From positions 8,295 to 72,294 of the forward strand of contig JBEVWG010000042.1 of assembly GCA_040506705.1 (NCBI GenBank): a stretch of DNA of 64,000 nucleotides, written 5' to 3'. The translations under genes were made by a program, and so were the position numbers. The notes under the pieces were generated by a model. The model ran no database searches. It had not been told where the DNA came from and worked only from the letters and a program-made list of their open reading frames with translations. Positions within the stretch are counted from its first letter, which is position 1. Every line of letters begins with the position of its first letter. The stretch is from Thiodiazotropha sp040506705. GTDB lineage: Bacteria > Pseudomonadota > Gammaproteobacteria > Chromatiales > Chromatiaceae. Shown here one piece after another: positions 54,063 to 62,798 of the stretch.

Positions 54063-54976
54063 AAAGTAATCAACAAAAACAGCCCACCGGTAACCCCTTT
54101 AGTAGTCATAAATTCCCACTCAAAGTACGCCTGTTTTTTGCTGTAACCCGATTTTTTTTCAGCGCCTTGGGTAGCATTGCACCTACCCTCGCCGGCAAAC
54201 TCGCACTACCGCTATTCATGACCCCACCTAGATTTCCTTCTCCCCGTAGAGAGATGGCAATAAAGGAGAAGGGCAAGCAGCACTACAAAACCATCGATGG
54301 GAACCGTATTGCCATCTATACCTGGGGTGAGGGTCCGGCAGTACTTCTAAGTCATGGCTGGGGAGGACGTAGCACCCATTTCTATGCACTCATCGAACTA
54401 CTTGTAAGCGCAGGCTATCAGGTAGTAGCCTTCGACGCACCTGCACATGGAGAATCTTCAGGCAAGAGAACTAACGCACTTGACGTAACCAGTGCGCTGG
54501 TTGCGGTTGCAGGATCACTTGACTCTATCAAAGTGCTGATTGGTCATTCATTCGGTTGCGGCACTGCGTTGTTGGCCATCGACAGATTCGAAATCAAAGT
54601 AGAAAAACTCATACTATTTAGTTGCTTTGAAGATATCTACTGGATAACCAATCAATTCGGAGAAGCATTTGCTATGAACGAGAAAGTTACAGCTGCGATG
54701 CGAGATGAGGCGCACCGCCGATACCTGAATCGATTCGATAAACCCTGGGAGTGGCACCAACTCTCTCCTATCAATACTATTCAGCGTATCAAGACAGAGA
54801 TACTCATGTTGCATGACCAACAGGATCAGGAAGTGCCCTATCAACATGCTGAAAATTTAATAGCAGTGAGTGCAGATGCTCAGCTTGTCACCACATCAGG
54901 CCTGGGACATAAGAAGATACTAAGAGATAAAGCGGTTCTGCAAACCTGTTTGGATTTTATTCAAAAGCAGTCATGA
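54059..54976 (+). CDS. Alpha/beta hydrolase of the ABC1 operon
   Basis: The 305-residue protein has the alpha/beta-hydrolase layout: LLSHGWGGRSTHF (oxyanion loop), FDAPAHGESSG, a Ser nucleophile in IGHSFGCGTALLAID (GxSxG), an Asp region in LMLHDQQDQEVPYQHAENL and a final His in TSGLGHKKIL. The N-terminus is longer than usual and contains a hydrophobic stretch (about residues 22-40). Its start overlaps the membrane-protein gene (ATGA), so it is the last gene of a four-gene overlapping operon. The substrate is not predictable. Confidence 0.88.
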   Translation: MKSNQQKQPTGNPFSSHKFPLKVRLFFAVTRFFFSALGSIAPTLAGKLALPLFMTPPRFPSPRREMAIKEKGKQHYKTIDGNRIAIYTWGEGPAVLLSHGWGGRSTHFYALIELLVSAGYQVVAFDAPAHGESSGKRTNALDVTSALVAVAGSLDSIKVLIGHSFGCGTALLAIDRFEIKVEKLILFSCFEDIYWITNQFGEAFAMNEKVTAAMRDEAHRRYLNRFDKPWEWHQLSPINTIQRIKTEILMLHDQQDQEVPYQHAENLIAVSADAQLVTTSGLGHKKILRDKAVLQTCLDFIQKQS

Positions 54977-55042
54977 GAGCTGGGGTCTATTCCACCCAAC
55001 GGTTTAACTGATCAAGACGGCGAGTACCTTCCGGTTTTTAAG

Positions 55043-56485
55043 TTATCCTGGATTCGACTGTTTATCAGCAGTGAGACTGCTGATGATGACTATCATCACC
55101 AGTGATAACAGAAAACCGGGAACAATCTCATAGAGATCGAACAAACCACCTTCTAACTGCTTCCACACAATAACCGTAAACCCACCCGTAAGAATACCGC
55201 CCAATGCACCCCAGCGGTTCATACCACGCCAATAGAGAGAGAGCACTACCGCAGGCCCGAAAGCCGCACCGAAACCGGCCCATGCGTAGGAGACCAGATC
55301 AAGTACTTTGTTATCACGATCCATGGCCAGTAAAAATGCAATCCCAGCTATGGTGACTACAGCCAGACGACCAACGATCACCAACTCTGATTCTGAGGCC
55401 TCTCTACGAACCAGTCGATACAGGTCTTGGGTAAAGGTACTCGACGAGACCAGAAGTTGGGAATCTGCGGTACTCATGATGGCTGCCAGTATTGCAGCAA
55501 GACAGATGCCAGCCACCAGCGGATGAAACATCACTTCCACCAGACGGATAAATACTTTTTCCGCATCATCCAGTGGAGTTTCAAAAAAAGTGATGCCGAT
55601 CATGCCTGTCAGGCAGGAGGCTATAAGCGCGACAAACACCCAGCTTACTGCAATGCGTCTGGCCTTGGGCACAAACCCGACCTCTTGAATGGCCTTGAAC
55701 CTGGCAAGGATGTGCGGTTGGCCAAAGTAACCCAGTCCCCAGGCCATCAATGAAACAATGGCAATCAAACCCAGGGGCTCACCTTTGCTGTCGGTGAAGG
55801 GGTTGAGTAGTTCACTATTCTGTTCACCTATCATTGCAGCTATTTGGCTAACAGTGCCTATATCCCCCAAAGCAAACAGAGGTATCGCAACCAGGGCAAT
55901 CAACATCAAAAGACCTTGAAAGAGGTCGGTCCATGAGACCGCAAGAAATCCACCAAATGCAGTGTATAGAATGATCACCAATGCACCTGTAGCTACCGCC
56001 CAGAGATAGGGCAGACCAAACACAGCTTCAAAAAGCTTACCCCCAGCCACCAGACCGGAACTGGTATAGAAGAGAAAAAACAGCAATACAAAAGCAGAGG
56101 AGACCACTCTGATGATGCCACTGTTGTCTTGAAATTTATTGGCAAGGTACTCAGGCAGGGTGAGGGCATTTCCCACCTCTTCAGAAGCCGTCCTCAATCT
56201 CGCAGCAACCAGTCGCCAGTTGAGCCAAGTTCCCAACATCAGACCCAAGGCTATCCAGATCACTTCAACTCCGGCCAGATAGGCGTATCCAGGCAAACCC
56301 AACAGTAACCATCCACTCATGTCTGAGGCACTGGCGCTTAGTGCTGCTACCCAACTGCCAAGCCGCCTGCCACCCAGCACAAAGTCAGATAGATTGCGGG
56401 TGCGTCGCCAGGCGATAACACCAATCCCTAAAACCACCACCATGTAGAGAAAGAAGCTTAAGCCGACCAGAAGCTGTTGATTCAT
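55043..56485 (-). CDS. putP: Sodium/proline symporter
   Basis: PutP belongs to the sodium:solute symporter family. The 480-residue, 13-helix protein has the family signature regions FVLGGRRLGSWVAALSASASDMSGWLLLGLPG near the N-terminus (sodium and proline site) and DLVSYAWAGFGAAFGPAVVLSLYWRGMNRWG. It imports proline with Na+ for use as a nutrient or osmolyte. putA is not in the window. It is a single gene, converging on the hydrolase with 66 bp between. Confidence 0.95.
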   Translation of the reverse strand: MNQQLLVGLSFFLYMVVVLGIGVIAWRRTRNLSDFVLGGRRLGSWVAALSASASDMSGWLLLGLPGYAYLAGVEVIWIALGLMLGTWLNWRLVAARLRTASEEVGNALTLPEYLANKFQDNSGIIRVVSSAFVLLFFLFYTSSGLVAGGKLFEAVFGLPYLWAVATGALVIILYTAFGGFLAVSWTDLFQGLLMLIALVAIPLFALGDIGTVSQIAAMIGEQNSELLNPFTDSKGEPLGLIAIVSLMAWGLGYFGQPHILARFKAIQEVGFVPKARRIAVSWVFVALIASCLTGMIGITFFETPLDDAEKVFIRLVEVMFHPLVAGICLAAILAAIMSTADSQLLVSSSTFTQDLYRLVRREASESELVIVGRLAVVTIAGIAFLLAMDRDNKVLDLVSYAWAGFGAAFGPAVVLSLYWRGMNRWGALGGILTGGFTVIVWKQLEGGLFDLYEIVPGFLLSLVMIVIISSLTADKQSNPG

Positions 56486-56591
56486 TATTTCCCCTTCTAA
56501 TGTGATGTAGTCAATCTACATGAGCGAATGATAACGCCGCTGGGCGGAAAAATAGCTTCAGCAGGGTCAATTCGACTAGTGTTAACAGGCC

Positions 56592-57872
56592 CTAGCTCAG
56601 TTTTTCTATTTTATTCAGATAGGCAGATTTCATGGCCGCTTCAAAATCCTGATTGGTCGGGTATTCAAAACCAAACACCGGCTGCCAGAGATCGTGGTTC
56701 TCCATGCAGAGATAGAAAAAAACCCGCTCATGCCAGGAGCGCAACGCCTGGTAAGCGAAACTGAACATCTGCTGTTTGATCTCTTTTGGATATGAGAGCT
56801 TACCATCACACTCTACCCAGGGCATTTGCAGAATCTTACTCTGAAAACCTTTGCGAGCGCGGAGCTGCTTTATTACCGGCTTAATGTAGGTCAGAGTACC
56901 AAGCGACACCAACACCACTTCATCCGCAGTAAAAGTCTCTTCAAGACGCTGGAAGAGTTCACCATAATCCTGTTGCCAGGCATCGTAGTGAATCATCGGA
57001 TGAAGATGAAAGCCGACTAACACCCCTTTGTCGGCCATACGTCGCGCTGCATTCAGACGCTCATCAAGTGAGGCGGTCAAATGCTCCTCATGGGCGATCA
57101 GGGTCGGTGTATTCAGTGACCAGGTACAGAGAATATTACTCGGTAGATCCCTCTTTAGCAGATATTGGATATTCTTAGACTTGGTTTTCAACTCAAGAAT
57201 GACATTGGGATGTCTATCTGCAAACTCGAGTAACGCATCTAAAATACCAGCCTGGTTACCCCACATCAGGGAGTCAGAGGATTGACCTGTACCGATATGG
57301 TAGAAACGCTGCGGATCGATCTCCAGCTGAGCAAGTTTTTCTGGAAACCGACTATCAAACTTTACTTCATCACCATGATAGAAGGATTGGATACTGCAAT
57401 AGCTGCAATCAAAACCGCAGTTTTCCACAGCATCCAGTGTCAGCAGATTGCAGCAGCGGGTGCGAGGAGAGGCGACAGGACAAGGCCCCAATCCCAGCCT
57501 CTCTTTTTCTGTATTTACTCGGCGGATTCTCTGTTCTGCTCTGGCGGGTGCTACGGGGATGTCTGGATAGTGATTCGGCGCTTCCCGTAACTGCTGCCAT
57601 TGCCCCCGCAGATGATCAAGTAACCATTTTCGATGTTGCTTGGGTGCCATGCCAGCTGGATAGTCATTCGCCCAATAGTGCTGCAGAGATTCTTCACCCC
57701 ACATCGCCAGGTCTGCGGCCATGTCGCAGAGTTGTCTCAACTCCTGCTGAGTAAAACGGTGTGTGACTGCCTGTTGCTGGATGAATCGCTGCTGTTCAGG
57801 TTGCAGCCGATCAACACCTGCCTGTTGAAGCAGACCGGTAACTCTTTCGTCATGGGATAACGACTGGGACAT
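56592..57872 (-). CDS. SPL-family radical SAM protein
   Basis: The 426-residue product carries the radical-SAM cysteine motif CGFDCSYC (CxxxCxxC) after VENCGFDCSYCSIQSFYHG. The surrounding sequence is that of the spore photoproduct lyase-like family, common also in bacteria that do not form spores: IQYLLKRDLPSNILCTWSLNTP, RRMADKGVLVGFHLHPMIHYD. The reaction is unknown in Proteobacteria; DNA repair is possible but unproven. It lies 11 bp after der and may be the last gene of the hisS-yfgM-bamB-der operon. Confidence 0.88.
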   Translation of the reverse strand: MSQSLSHDERVTGLLQQAGVDRLQPEQQRFIQQQAVTHRFTQQELRQLCDMAADLAMWGEESLQHYWANDYPAGMAPKQHRKWLLDHLRGQWQQLREAPNHYPDIPVAPARAEQRIRRVNTEKERLGLGPCPVASPRTRCCNLLTLDAVENCGFDCSYCSIQSFYHGDEVKFDSRFPEKLAQLEIDPQRFYHIGTGQSSDSLMWGNQAGILDALLEFADRHPNVILELKTKSKNIQYLLKRDLPSNILCTWSLNTPTLIAHEEHLTASLDERLNAARRMADKGVLVGFHLHPMIHYDAWQQDYGELFQRLEETFTADEVVLVSLGTLTYIKPVIKQLRARKGFQSKILQMPWVECDGKLSYPKEIKQQMFSFAYQALRSWHERVFFYLCMENHDLWQPVFGFEYPTNQDFEAAMKSAYLNKIEKLS

Positions 57873-57883
57873 ACTGGAAGGCC

Positions 57884-59275
57884 TCAGCGCTTGCGCGATA
57901 CAAACTTTTTCAGACGCTGCCGTTTTTGAATCTGGTGTTTGGTTAGCTTGTTTTTCTTCCCTTCATAAGGGTTGTCGCCGGAACGGAACTCAAGACGAAC
58001 CGGTGTGCCTTTGAGTTTCAGCGCAGTACGAAAGCGTGAGATCAGATAGCGTTTATAGCCGTCGGGCACTTTATCCGTCTGATTACCGTGGATAACGATC
58101 AGGGGTGGATTCTTTCCTCCCTGATGCGCATAACGCAATTTAATACGGCGCCCATGAACCAGTGGTGGTTGGTGCTCCTGCACCAGGGCCTCAAGCAATC
58201 GAGTCAATTCAGGAGTAGCCAGATCACTCATAGCGCTGGCGTAGACATTATCTACAAGCCTGAACAGATCCCCTACCCCAGAACCATGCAGTGCAGAGAT
58301 ATAGTGGTGGCGCGCAAAACTGAGGAATGGGAGTTTTCGTTCAATTTCAGTTTTGATCCACTCCCGCTGATCCTGGGAGAGGCCATCCCACTTGTTGATC
58401 ACCAGGATCAACGCCCTGCCGCTCTCCAGTACATGACCAGCCAAGGTAGCATCCTGCTCACCGATCTCCTGTTGTGCGTCAAGCACCAGCAGCACTACAT
58501 TCGCCTCTTGCATCGATTGCAGTGTCTTAATGATGCTGAACTTCTCTATGGCTTCTTTGATTCGTGCCCGACGTCTGACCCCTGCGGTATCGATCAAGGT
58601 GTAGTGTTTGTCGTTACGGGTGAAGGGGATGTAGATACTGTCTCTGGTAGTACCGGGTTGATCATAAGCCACCACCCGATCCTCCCCCAGCAGTCGATTA
58701 ACCAAAGTAGATTTTCCTACATTGGGACGACCAACCACGGCAATCTGGATGCCTTTTTCCTCGTCAGCAATCTTCTCTTCAGGCGACGGCATCTGCTCCA
58801 GAACGCTGTCGATAAGTGAACGCACGCCCCGGCCATGAACAGCTGCAATGGCTTGTGGATCACCCAATCCCAAGCGATAGAAATCACTGGCCACCAGATC
58901 TTCATCCAACCCTTCACTCTTGTTGACTGCGAGCGTTACCGGCTTTCCGGTACGGCGTAACTCCTGGGCGATGGTTTCATCACCTCCGGTACACCCCTCC
59001 CGACCATCGAGGAGAAACAGAATATGATCAGCCTCACCAATCGCCTGACGAACCTGTTGCTCCATCAGCACGTCAATTCCCACCTGGTCACCACTGATGC
59101 CACCGGTGTCCACCACCACATAGGGGTGCTTACCAAGCTTGCCAGTGCCATATTTTCGATCGCGGGTCAGCCCTGGTTGATCTGCAACCAGGGCGTCACG
59201 ACTGCGGGTCAGACGATTGAAGAGGGTGGATTTACCCACATTTGGGCGTCCAACCAGCGCAATAACAGGTAGCAT
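57884..59275 (-). CDS. der: Der (EngA) ribosome-assembly GTPase
   Basis: Der is an essential GTPase of 50S ribosome assembly. The 463-residue product has two GTPase domains with P-loops GRPNVGKSTLFN and GRPNVGKSTLVN, G3 motifs DTGG and DTAG and G4 NKSE and NKWD, followed by the C-terminal KH-like domain ending NKLTKHQIQKRQRLKKF. The start overlaps the bamB stop (TGATG). Confidence 0.98.
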   Translation of the reverse strand: MLPVIALVGRPNVGKSTLFNRLTRSRDALVADQPGLTRDRKYGTGKLGKHPYVVVDTGGISGDQVGIDVLMEQQVRQAIGEADHILFLLDGREGCTGGDETIAQELRRTGKPVTLAVNKSEGLDEDLVASDFYRLGLGDPQAIAAVHGRGVRSLIDSVLEQMPSPEEKIADEEKGIQIAVVGRPNVGKSTLVNRLLGEDRVVAYDQPGTTRDSIYIPFTRNDKHYTLIDTAGVRRRARIKEAIEKFSIIKTLQSMQEANVVLLVLDAQQEIGEQDATLAGHVLESGRALILVINKWDGLSQDQREWIKTEIERKLPFLSFARHHYISALHGSGVGDLFRLVDNVYASAMSDLATPELTRLLEALVQEHQPPLVHGRRIKLRYAHQGGKNPPLIVIHGNQTDKVPDGYKRYLISRFRTALKLKGTPVRLEFRSGDNPYEGKKNKLTKHQIQKRQRLKKFVSRKR

Positions 59276-60432
59276 CAGGGGTTCTCAGCTTCGATTGGGT
59301 GAGCCTTCAGAGCTGTCAGGGTTCCACCCTCATCCAGGACATAGACCTGGTCGTCGATTACCAGAGGTTGGTAACGTATCGCATCACTGCCAACTTTCAC
59401 CCGCGCCATTTGACGGCCATCTTCCTGAGAGAGCCAATGAACATATCCATCGAGATCACCCACAACCAGATATTGATCAATCATGGCAGGTGCCGTCAGA
59501 CGTCGGGCATGCAGTGCTTTCTGCTGCCACAAAGTAGCACCATTGGTGGCATCAAGTGACCAGACATGGTCTTCTTCATCTGTGACGAATAGCTGCCGCC
59601 AGGAAGCATCAAGACCGGCATGTGAGGAGATGCTCCGTCGCCACAGCACAACCCCGCTGGACTCCGATACAGCAGCAACTTCACCCTGGAAGGCAGTGAC
59701 ATATACCGTGCCCTCCACCAGTTTGGGATCAGCATCGATATCGACCACACGTTCCAGTTCAGTACGACCTTTAGGTGTGGAAATCGAAGCCTCCCAGGCC
59801 ACCACACCCGCGTCAAGAGTCAAGCCAATCAGCTTGCCCCCTGCAAATCCGGATACCACCAGTGAGTTACTGATTGCAGGTGAACTGTCACCACGAAGCG
59901 ACAATACCGGGACACTACGGTCATAGAGCCAACGGCGCTCTCCGCTATCCGCTGCATAGGCAGCCACACCGCCATCGCCAGTCCGGCAGACAATATAGCC
60001 GCCACCGATTGCAGGGACAGACAAAACTTCACTGCCTACCCGCTTACGCCAACGTTCAGTACCATCAGCACTGTTGAGCACAATCAGCTCTGCCTCCATT
60101 GTGCCAACAGCTAGAAAACCTTCTCCAATCCCAGGCCCGCCACTCAATGGGCTATCTATATCCACTGACCAGAGTGTATCCCCGGTTTTCATGTCGATAG
60201 CATAGATTTCACCAGAAGGCTCGGCCAGATAAAGCTGATCATATTCATGGGCAGGGGGCAATTTCAATTGCGCCCCATCACCCCCTTCAAAATCCTCATC
60301 CCAAATGGATTCAATTCGAAGCTCTTGCTGTAACTCCACCAGTTCAGATGGCGGATCAGCATTATCTTTACCTGTGAATATACTGCAGCCAGTCACTAGC
60401 AGCATGGGTAACCAGATCAGGTGACGAATCAT
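59275..60432 (-). CDS. bamB: BamB outer-membrane assembly lipoprotein
   Basis: BamB is the beta-propeller lipoprotein of the Bam complex, which inserts outer-membrane proteins. The ATG at 60432 has TGAGG five bases upstream and leads directly to the lipobox LVTGC; the earlier ATG is unlikely. The 385-residue product carries PQQ-type propeller repeats such as YAIDMKTGDTLWSVDIDSPLSG and VLNSADGTERWRKRV. It is the gene before der in the conserved hisS-yfgM-bamB-der order. Confidence 0.96.
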   Translation of the reverse strand: MIRHLIWLPMLLVTGCSIFTGKDNADPPSELVELQQELRIESIWDEDFEGGDGAQLKLPPAHEYDQLYLAEPSGEIYAIDMKTGDTLWSVDIDSPLSGGPGIGEGFLAVGTMEAELIVLNSADGTERWRKRVGSEVLSVPAIGGGYIVCRTGDGGVAAYAADSGERRWLYDRSVPVLSLRGDSSPAISNSLVVSGFAGGKLIGLTLDAGVVAWEASISTPKGRTELERVVDIDADPKLVEGTVYVTAFQGEVAAVSESSGVVLWRRSISSHAGLDASWRQLFVTDEEDHVWSLDATNGATLWQQKALHARRLTAPAMIDQYLVVGDLDGYVHWLSQEDGRQMARVKVGSDAIRYQPLVIDDQVYVLDEGGTLTALKAHPIEAENP

Positions 60433-60439
60433 CTTGGCC

Positions 60440-61066
60440 TCAGGGTGTGGCAACGGCCAGATCATCGAGCTTCATCTGCAGCAGAGCCCGGTCACTGATA
60501 TCTTTTGTCATAGCCTCGGTATAAGCTGCAGCAGCCGCCACAAGATCGCCCTTCGCATGGGCAATATCTCCACGAAGCACCGCAAATTCACCTGCAAAAC
60601 CGCCAGTTTCGATAGCAGCCTGCTGCTCAGCAGCGTCAAGATCACCTTCATCAAGCAGGATTCTGGCGAGGTTGAGTTGTGCCATCTGGGTCAGTGCAGA
60701 AACTTTACTCTCCTTGATGACCAACTCCAGTTTCGATTTGGCTGCAGCGCTGTCACCCGCCTCCATCAGCAGACGGGCTTCTGACAATCCGGCGAACAGT
60801 GCATAGCTGCTACCATCAAAGTTTTGTTTCAACAACTCGGCCTGTTTAGCGGCAGATTCGTTATCACCACGCTGCACCGCACTGACCAACTGGCTGAAGG
60901 CTACCGAGGCCTCACCGCCAACACGATCCTGATAGTTACCCCAAGTCTGCCAGCCAAAAACGCCACCCAACCCGATCACCAATCCGGCGATCACTGAGGT
61001 ACCGTTCTCTTTCCACCAGCGCTTGATGGCTTCGACCTGTTCTTCTTCGGTCTGATATGTGCTCAT
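60440..61066 (-). CDS. yfgM: YfgM-like membrane-anchored TPR protein
   Basis: YfgM is an ancillary SecYEG-translocon protein. The 208-residue product has one membrane helix (SVIAGLVIGLGGVFGWQTW, about residues 24-42) and then TPR-like helices (FSQLVSAVQRGDNESAAKQAELLKQNFD, LARILLDEGDLDAAEQQA). Order and spacing with hisS (49 bp upstream) and bamB (7 bp downstream) match the conserved gammaproteobacterial operon. Confidence 0.95.
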   Translation of the reverse strand: MSTYQTEEEQVEAIKRWWKENGTSVIAGLVIGLGGVFGWQTWGNYQDRVGGEASVAFSQLVSAVQRGDNESAAKQAELLKQNFDGSSYALFAGLSEARLLMEAGDSAAAKSKLELVIKESKVSALTQMAQLNLARILLDEGDLDAAEQQAAIETGGFAGEFAVLRGDIAHAKGDLVAAAAAYTEAMTKDISDRALLQMKLDDLAVATP

Positions 61067-61115
61067 AAGTCTCTAACCCATTCAACTCAGTTGATTATTT
61101 GATTTCAACCCGAAG

Positions 61116-62393
61116 TCACCCCTGCTCAACCAGCATTTCTGCCAATTTTACTTCGAGTTCTGACAATTTGATTTGTCGTTGTTCACCGCCCCGCAAAGGC
61201 TTAAGGGCGATCTCCCCATTATTAAGTTCATCCTCACCCAGGATCAGTGCAAATCGGGCCTGGCTTTTATCTGCCTTCTTCAATTGGCTCTTGAATCCAC
61301 CACCACCACAATGGTTGATGAGACGCAGTTCAGGCAGTGCATCCCTAAGCTGCTCAGCCAGTTTCAGACCGACCCTTTCCGGTTCTTCACCCAAAGTCAC
61401 CAGATAGACGTCAGGAACCGGCAGACGTTCCGTCAGATCAATCTCTTCCAGCAGAGAGATCAGTCGCTCAATCCCCATGGCGAAGCCAACCGCAGAGGTC
61501 TCTCTGCCACCCAGCTGTTTCACCAGGCCATCGTAGCGACCACCAGCACAGACAGTACCCTGGGCACCCAGGCTGTCAGTGACCCATTCGAACACGGTAC
61601 GACTGTAGTAGTCGAGACCGCGCACCAATCGGGGATTTTGCACATAGGCCACCCCAGCCAGATCGAGACCCTGACAGATCGCCTCATAGTGGGCACGTGA
61701 GGTGTCACCAAGATGTGCCATCAGAGTTGGCGCCTCAGCAATCAATTCGGCCATCTCAGGATTCTTGCTGTCTAGAATCCGCAGCGGGTTACTCTCAAGT
61801 CTTCTTTTACTGTCCTCATCCAGCAGGTCAATATGCTGTTTGAAGTAGTCGACCAACTGATCGCGATAACTCGCCCGTTCCTCGGTTGTTCCAAGGGTGT
61901 TGATCTGCAGCTCCAGATCATTCAGGCCCAGTTCCCGCCAGATTCTGGCAGTGATTAAAATCAGCTCAAGATCGATATCCGGCCCGCTCATGCCAAAGCT
62001 CTCGACACCAATCTGATGAAATTGCCGATAGCGCCCTTTCTGAGGACGCTCATGGCGGAACATCGGCCCCTGATACCAGAGCCGCTGGGTCTGATTGAAG
62101 AGCAGACCATGCTCAAGCCCGGCGCGGACACAACCCGCAGTACCCTCAGGACGCAGGGTAAGGCTATCCCCATTGCGATCCTCGAAGGTGTACATCTCCT
62201 TCTCAACAATATCGGTAACCTCGCCGATAGAGCGCTTGAAAAGGTCGGTCATCTCGACAATCGGCATACGGATTTCCGCATAGCCGTATCGACTCAAAAC
62301 CGAACGTACCCGGTCTTCAAAAAACTGCCAGACAGGGGTCTGTTGGGGCAGGATGTCCTTCATCCCGCGGATGGCTTGGATCTGCTTTGCCAT
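61116..62393 (-). CDS. hisS: Histidyl-tRNA synthetase
   Basis: HisS charges tRNA-His. The ATG at 62393 is preferred to a TTG nine bases earlier. The 425-residue class II synthetase has motif 1-type MKDILPQQTPVWQFFEDRVR, motif 2 RLWYQGPMFRHERPQKGRYRQFHQIGVE, and the histidine-specific LVRGLDYYSRTVFEW and GGRYDGLV. It begins the hisS-yfgM-bamB-der block. Confidence 0.97.
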   Translation of the reverse strand: MAKQIQAIRGMKDILPQQTPVWQFFEDRVRSVLSRYGYAEIRMPIVEMTDLFKRSIGEVTDIVEKEMYTFEDRNGDSLTLRPEGTAGCVRAGLEHGLLFNQTQRLWYQGPMFRHERPQKGRYRQFHQIGVESFGMSGPDIDLELILITARIWRELGLNDLELQINTLGTTEERASYRDQLVDYFKQHIDLLDEDSKRRLESNPLRILDSKNPEMAELIAEAPTLMAHLGDTSRAHYEAICQGLDLAGVAYVQNPRLVRGLDYYSRTVFEWVTDSLGAQGTVCAGGRYDGLVKQLGGRETSAVGFAMGIERLISLLEEIDLTERLPVPDVYLVTLGEEPERVGLKLAEQLRDALPELRLINHCGGGGFKSQLKKADKSQARFALILGEDELNNGEIALKPLRGGEQRQIKLSELEVKLAEMLVEQG

Positions 62394-62716
62394 TGGACTC
62401 AAGAAAAATGGATAAAAGCAGGCAAGATTACCACGTTATGATGGGCTAACCTAGCCCGGATATCTTATCTGAGGCGATTGGGATGCGGTTAATATGGTTT
62501 GCATCCGCGATCATAGTGATGACTATTAAAAAATCAGCTGCGCGCGTAGAGAAGGTGCCGGGTTAATAATGACGTATGTCATGCATATTCGCTGGAAGAT
62601 TGTAGCTAAAACACCGGGACGCACAAAGAAATGTATTGATAATTAAGATTGCCTATACTTAACTGATAGATAGTAGAGGGAGCGTAAATGGTGTTTCAAG
62701 CACAGGAGATGCTGAT
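62394..62716. other. Intergenic region between hisS and the NlpC/P60-like gene
   Basis: This 323-bp interval is divergent. It contains TATACT at about 62653-62658 as a possible -10 element for the plus-strand gene, but I see no good -35 box at 17 bp. The only coding candidate is the overlapping frame starting at 62688. Confidence 0.35.
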
Positions 62717-62798
62717 ATGCCAAGTCACATTAGGCGTGCCGAACAATTTGAAAGGGAAGCCCAGAGGGGAATCGGGCATGTTAAAAGTCCTGAATTAA
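62688..62798 (+). CDS. Possible 36-residue leader frame overlapping the NlpC/P60-like gene
   Basis: GAGGGAG is followed six bases later by an ATG at 62688, a better ribosome site position than that of many real genes here. The frame runs 36 codons in a phase different from the following gene and ends inside it at 62798. It could be a regulatory leader peptide or simply chance, since its product (MVFQAQEMLICQV...) has no recognisable feature. Confidence 0.25.
   Translation: MVFQAQEMLICQVTLGVPNNLKGKPRGESGMLKVLN

Noticed and set aside
58088..58819. 243-codon plus-strand open frame within der
   Set aside because: Antisense to a well-supported essential GTPase.
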